From the NCBI GenBank assembly GCA_964621455.1, contig CAZULW010000007.1, positions 1 to 64,000 on the forward strand: DNA of 64,000 nucleotides, read 5' to 3'. The notes beneath the pieces were generated by a model, which was not told the DNA's origin, did no database searches, and was given only the letters and a program-made list of their open reading frames with translations. Positions 60,245-64,000 of the stretch are shown here, one piece after another. The translations under genes were made by a program, and so were the position numbers. The number at the start of each line of letters is the position of its first letter. Positions within the stretch are counted from its first letter, which is position 1. This DNA is from G020354025 sp964621455. Its GTDB lineage: Bacteria > Fidelibacterota > Marinisomatia > SCGC-AAA003-L08 > TS1B11.

Positions 60245-60726
60245 GTCAGGCTCCTTTCCGGGGCGTATGCTTGGGGTGCTTCCTTGTCTATTCGCACCTG
60301 TTGGACCACAGCATCGCCCGGTTTTAACCGCCCTCCCCGAAGCACCCGGCAGAATAGCCCCTCCCGGGGCATGATACAGTCCCCGGACAGCCGCTGGATG
60401 GCGCAGGCTGTGTGGCACTCCTTGCCAAGCTGGGAGACCTCCAGTATAATATCATTCCCCAGGATGATCCGGTCCCCCACGGCGATTGAGGCGTAGTCAA
60501 CACCGGTGGTCACGATATTCTCGGCAAACGCACCGGAAGCCAGATTAGGGATGGTCGCCCGTATGCCGTCAATACTTTCTTTCGCCAGCATTGACACCTG
60601 CCGGTGTCCCTTGCCGGCGTGGGCATCCCCGACGATTCCATAGTCCGGCTCAAACTTTGCCGACCTTACCGCCTTTTTAACGCTGCCCCTCCTCCGGCCG
60701 ATGCAGACCGCTACGACCCTACCCAC
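60241..60726 (-). CDS. MOSC-domain protein
   Basis: A 161-aa MOSC domain protein (molybdenum cofactor sulfurase C-terminal). Seen: VVAVCIGRRRGSVKK, YGIVGDAHAGKGHRQVSML, AFAENIVTTGVDY and the cysteine-bearing region LGKECHTACAIQ. MOSC domains bind the cofactor or carry sulfur to it. It overlaps moeA by 8 bases and the MocA-like gene by a few bases at its end. Confidence 0.92.
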   Translation of the reverse strand: MGRVVAVCIGRRRGSVKKAVRSAKFEPDYGIVGDAHAGKGHRQVSMLAKESIDGIRATIPNLASGAFAENIVTTGVDYASIAVGDRIILGNDIILEVSQLGKECHTACAIQRLSGDCIMPREGLFCRVLRGGRLKPGDAVVQQVRIDKEAPQAYAPERSLT

Positions 60727-61984
60727 TATCAGCCCTCTTTCTTTGCGGCGATGTGCCGCGTATCTCCGCCCAAGGGAACAAATTCACTGTGAAGGTGTCG
60801 TTCTCATTTATCGCTGTTTTCCCGCCGGGAACGATGATAAAGCCGTCACTATTGGTTACGGTGGAAAGCATGTGGGATTGCTGGGGACCCCCCGGCTGCA
60901 ACTGGGCGGTGTGATGATGGTAGTTGGTTATGGAAACCAATAATAGCTTTGCCCGCCCGGAATTCAAGTTCTCCACAGGTTGATCAAAACGTCCGGCGAG
61001 AGTGCGCAATTCCGGGTCGGGGGCGCCGAGGAGGCATTTGAGTGTTGGATAGACATACACCAGGCTGGTCATCACCACCGAGACGGGGTTGCCGGGCAAC
61101 CCGAACAGCAGCGTCCTGTCCCGGGTGGCAAAGTAAAGCGGCTTCCCCGGCTTTTGCGCCACCTTCCAGAAATGCGGCCTGAAACCCACCTGTTCGGCGG
61201 CGGCCTTCACGTGGTCGTGCGGTCCTACGGAGACTCCGCCAACGGTAACCACCAGATCACTGACCCGGCCAGCCTCGTCGAGAGCCTTTATCGTGGCCTC
61301 CAGGACATCGGGAACGTGCCGGCAATAGGCTGGCTCTAACCCCTCTTCCGCCAGCAGACTTTCCAGAAATATCCGGTTGGTATTCCGAACCTGGCCAGGC
61401 TCTAAGGTTTGTTCGACGTGGATCTCTACTAATTCATCGCCAGTGGTTATCAGGCTCACCCGGGGTGGGGCAAAAACCTTTACCCGGTCTATCCCGAACC
61501 CGGCCAGCCAGGCCACGACTGGCGGGGTGAGTTTGACCCGTTCCTCCGCGATCACATCCCCGGCCTGTACTTCTCTGCCTGCGACACGAATGTGATCATG
61601 TTCCCGTCCAATTGTCTTCAGCCAGACCTGGTCATCCTCCCTGGTAGTGTCTTCCACGGGGATAACCCTATCGGTACCGTCGGGTAGGGGAGCGCCGGTG
61701 GAGATCTGAATCGCCGTTCCTGCCGTTAAGGTCTCTTTCCACGGTATCCCCGCCCGGGATTCCCCGATTATCTCCAGTTTGATGGGCGTATCTGCAGAGG
61801 CATTTTCCGGCAGGGCCACCGCATAACCATCCATGGCGCTGTTGTCCACTCCCGGCAACTGTTCGGGTGCCCTTACCCGTTCCGCCAGGTATAACCCCCG
61901 GGCTTCAATCAATCGGCGTTCCTTTATCAAGGGGGCGGGGGTGTGCTCCCGGACGATCTCCCTGGCGGCTTTAATTGTGAGCAT
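60719..61984 (-). CDS. moeA: MoeA, molybdopterin molybdenumtransferase
   Basis: A 421-aa MoeA that inserts molybdate into adenylylated molybdopterin. Seen: LPGVDNSAMDGYAVAL, AGIPWKETLTAGTAIQISTG, PGQVRNTNRIFLESLL, the substrate-binding VTVGGVSVGPHDHVK, and LLFGLPGNPVSVVM. Follows the MoaC-MoaB fusion by 11 bases and overlaps the MOSC gene. Confidence 0.96.
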   Translation of the reverse strand: MLTIKAAREIVREHTPAPLIKERRLIEARGLYLAERVRAPEQLPGVDNSAMDGYAVALPENASADTPIKLEIIGESRAGIPWKETLTAGTAIQISTGAPLPDGTDRVIPVEDTTREDDQVWLKTIGREHDHIRVAGREVQAGDVIAEERVKLTPPVVAWLAGFGIDRVKVFAPPRVSLITTGDELVEIHVEQTLEPGQVRNTNRIFLESLLAEEGLEPAYCRHVPDVLEATIKALDEAGRVSDLVVTVGGVSVGPHDHVKAAAEQVGFRPHFWKVAQKPGKPLYFATRDRTLLFGLPGNPVSVVMTSLVYVYPTLKCLLGAPDPELRTLAGRFDQPVENLNSGRAKLLLVSITNYHHHTAQLQPGGPQQSHMLSTVTNSDGFIIVPGGKTAINENDTFTVNLFPWAEIRGTSPQRKRADSG

Positions 61985-61995
61985 CGCTTTTCACC

Positions 61996-62925
61996 TCACG
62001 ACCCGGATTGTGACTCTCCGTGCCCACGACCCCACAGCATGGGAAAAATATGCAGCACCCCCGGCAGCAGTGCCTTCAGGCTTTCCCTGGCACCTCTGGA
62101 GCTTCCCGGCAGATTGATGATCAGGGTGGTCCCGATAGTCCCGGCCATCTCCCGGGAGAGCATGGCATAGGGTGTCCGGTCGGAACCGTAGCGCCGCATG
62201 ACTTCCACGATGCCCGGAGCCACCCTTTCCAGGATCGGCGCCGTGGCTTCCGGGGTGACGTCCCGGGGACCAAAACCGGTCCCCCCGGTGGTGATGATCA
62301 GATCGTAGCCCTCATCTTTTGCCAGCGACTGCAGTCGGTCCCGGATCAACTGCTGGTCATCGGGTAGAATGTCGTAGGTGGCAACGTTTACCGGTTGGTC
62401 TTTCAACAGCTCCTTGATGGCTTCGCCTGACTCATCCTTACGCTTCCCCTGGCAAGTGGCATCCGATATCACCACCACGGCTGTTTTCAAGGGGGCGTCG
62501 AACGACTCCCGGTACTGCGATTTTCCTCCCCGTTTCTCCACCACCTTGATGCCGGTGATCTCCAGGCCATCGTCCAGTGGTTTGAGCATATCATAAGCGT
62601 TCAGCAGCGCTGCCGATACTGCCGTCAGGGCCTCCATTTCCACCCCGGTTTTCCAGACCGATTCAACCTCGGCGGTTACTTTCAGACCGGATTCCACTAT
62701 CTGAGCATCCACCTCGATCCAGTCCAGGGGGATGGGATGGCAGAACACAATCCAATCGCTGGTCCGCTTGGCGGCGGTGATTCCCGCGATCCGGGCCGTG
62801 CCGAGGACGTCCCCCTTGGGTATCGAGTTCGACCGGACCCGGTCCAGCGTCTCTTCCCCCGCTCCCAAGAATCCCTCTGCTCGGGCGTAGCGCAGGGTGT
62901 GCGACTTGGGGCTGACATTGATCAT
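61996..62925 (-). CDS. moaCB: MoaC-MoaB fusion, pterin synthase plus molybdopterin adenylyltransferase
   Basis: A 309-aa two-domain enzyme. Residues ~1-155 are MoaC (making cyclic pyranopterin phosphate: MINVSPKSHTLRYARAEG, WIVFCHPIPLDWIEVDA, GVEMEALTAVSAALLNAYDM and the ending VVEKRGGKS). Residues ~163-309 are MoaB/MogA-like (AVVVISDATCQGKRKDESG, LIITTGGTGFGPRDVTPEAT, IINLPGSSRGARESLKALLP), which adenylylates molybdopterin. Fusions of this order are known in FCB-group and related bacteria. Twelve bases separate it from the transporter upstream. Confidence 0.96.
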   Translation of the reverse strand: MINVSPKSHTLRYARAEGFLGAGEETLDRVRSNSIPKGDVLGTARIAGITAAKRTSDWIVFCHPIPLDWIEVDAQIVESGLKVTAEVESVWKTGVEMEALTAVSAALLNAYDMLKPLDDGLEITGIKVVEKRGGKSQYRESFDAPLKTAVVVISDATCQGKRKDESGEAIKELLKDQPVNVATYDILPDDQQLIRDRLQSLAKDEGYDLIITTGGTGFGPRDVTPEATAPILERVAPGIVEVMRRYGSDRTPYAMLSREMAGTIGTTLIINLPGSSRGARESLKALLPGVLHIFPMLWGRGHGESQSGS

Positions 62926-62937
62926 GAAATGGCCTCT

Positions 62938-64000
62938 CTACCGCCGGAATGAAACCTTGATGCCACGCTGCAGGCGCCCGACCAGATTGTGGACCGGCTT
63001 GATCAACAGAATGCGTTCCATGAGCAGGCCTACCATCAGTGCCAGCGCCAGATGATGGGTGGCGAAGGATATTCCCCCCACCGTGAGGGCGACGATCCAG
63101 TCTCCGGTCCTGTCCAGCCGCCCGACCAGGCTGATCATGGCCCAGCTGTTCATTAATAATAGAGCTCCTAAAACCGGAACAGGGATGAGGAACAGGAAAC
63201 CGCTCAGTCCGTCCACCAGGGCCACCGTTATCAATGCTGCTCCCAGAAAGATAGTCGTTCCCCCTGTCCGGCCGCCAAGGCGCGCATGGGCCGCAATGCC
63301 CCCGGCCCCGTGGCAGATGGGGAAGCCTCCCAACAGTCCGATGAAGACATTGCTCACGCCGATAGACCCGCCCAGTTTTTGGACGGTTACTCTATTGGAG
63401 CGCGCGGGCCATAGCTCGTGACAGAGATCATTGGCGGCGAAAATGGCATTCCCCAGGGTTAAAGGCAGCTGGGGCAAGATCAGGAGGATAAAGACATCCG
63501 GAATAAGTTGCCAGTTCGGTAAGGCCAATGCCAGAAGTCCACCGCCCTGGACTGCGGGCCCCGGCGATACGCCCGCCATGATCCCGACTGCCAAACCGGC
63601 CGCCAGGATGAGCAGGCCCACAGGCTTTCCCAGCACTAGTTGTCCGCCATACAGCAGCAGGAACACACCCGATAGCAGCAATATGGCTGTATAGCTTGAG
63701 TCGGTCGGCGCTCCTAAGAAGAAGGCATGCTCACCAACCAGGGCAATGGCCTTCTGTGCCAGCAGCAGACCGATCCCCAATTGGACCCCCCGTATCAGGG
63801 CCGGCGAAAACCACCGCTGCAGCCACACAATAAGGCCGGTACCGGTCAGCAGGAGCAGGAGCAGACCATACATGATTGCGGTGGTGGCCAGGGTATCCTG
63901 GGAGAAGCCGGCAGTGATGGCAATCACTGCCATGGCCTTCAAGGGCTGGACGCTGATCGGCACCTTGAAATACCATCCCGTCGCTACATAGACCAGGCCC
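62938..64000 (-). CDS. Putative molybdate/sulfate transporter (MOT1/SulP-like), partial
   Basis: A polytopic membrane protein that runs off the window end: the frame stays open to 63999 and begins there with GLVYVATGWYFKVPISVQPL, so an apparent ATG at 63963 is internal. VPISVQPLKAMAVIAI is the signature of the MOT1-type molybdate transporters, with GLLGGFPICHGAGGIAAHAR near the middle. It is the first visible gene of the molybdenum-cofactor operon and presumably imports molybdate. Missing only its N-terminal part. Confidence 0.9.
   Translation of the reverse strand, partial: GLVYVATGWYFKVPISVQPLKAMAVIAITAGFSQDTLATTAIMYGLLLLLLTGTGLIVWLQRWFSPALIRGVQLGIGLLLAQKAIALVGEHAFFLGAPTDSSYTAILLLSGVFLLLYGGQLVLGKPVGLLILAAGLAVGIMAGVSPGPAVQGGGLLALALPNWQLIPDVFILLILPQLPLTLGNAIFAANDLCHELWPARSNRVTVQKLGGSIGVSNVFIGLLGGFPICHGAGGIAAHARLGGRTGGTTIFLGAALITVALVDGLSGFLFLIPVPVLGALLLMNSWAMISLVGRLDRTGDWIVALTVGGISFATHHLALALMVGLLMERILLIKPVHNLVGRLQRGIKVSFRR

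Overview
The window looks like a chromosomal contig from an uncultured bacterium of the FCB group. The best lineage clue is the 12672-15140 protein, which ends in a type IX secretion (T9SS) sorting domain with a YPNPFNP motif and an SGIYIARL...KSIKMVLLK tail. That wording resembles Neomarinimicrobiota-type genomes, although this is inferred from protein style and not from a marker gene. Most genes recognised are metabolic or accessory. No rRNA, CRISPR array or intact insertion sequence was seen, and there is one tRNA (Leu, anticodon CAA).

Layout. (1) 509-11368, plus strand: a PIG-L deacetylase, a secreted family-2 glycosidase with an altered nucleophile position, a sodium:solute symporter with a small membrane partner, a DegT-type aminotransferase and two tandem neutral-ceramidase-like secreted proteins. 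Together they suggest uptake and breakdown of an amino-sugar glycan or glycolipid. Wreckage of an amino-acid permease lies between the glycosidase and the symporter. (2) 12672-16168: a T9SS-exported Asp-box propeller protein and an orphan HEPN-like protein. (3) 23635-16387, minus strand: hypF, hypA, hypB, hypC, hypD, hypE and a nickel-type transporter, a complete [NiFe]-hydrogenase maturation set with no hydrogenase structural gene in view. (4) 24069-26986: an ACT-domain protein, class I fructose-bisphosphate aldolase and a DHH phosphoesterase. (5) 35487-27384, minus strand: L-rhamnose isomerase, an NCS1-like transporter, a GH78 alpha-L-rhamnosidase and a DUF6599-like/DUF362 pair, an L-rhamnose scavenging locus. 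(6) 36122-43664: two methyltransferases flanking a split acyl-CoA-dehydratase-activase pair (578 + 1175 aa). A fused 1439-aa relative is at 51300-55619. (7) 43700-51299: remnants of dead genes, a DUF5916-like outer-membrane protein, a truncated tyrosine recombinase, an NAD salvage pair (nicotinate phosphoribosyltransferase and nicotinamidase), and tRNA-Leu with a duplicated 3' end. (8) 58660-56737: a tightly overlapping three-gene operon of unknown function. (9) 64000-58843: a molybdenum-cofactor operon (transporter, MoaC-MoaB fusion, MoeA, MOSC protein, MocA-like transferase, XdhC).

Almost every intergenic gap is filled with dispersed repeats. They include a ~465-bp family present three times (one copy running into the recombinase gene), a ~140-bp multi-hairpin family present twice, many short GC-rich palindromes that sit inside the loops of other palindromes, and imperfect short-period repeats. 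Several repeats have altered protein ends: the HypD C-terminus, the ACT-protein N-terminus, and probably an in-frame insertion in the T9SS domain. The repeat ecology and the unknown three-gene operon are the least explained parts of the window.
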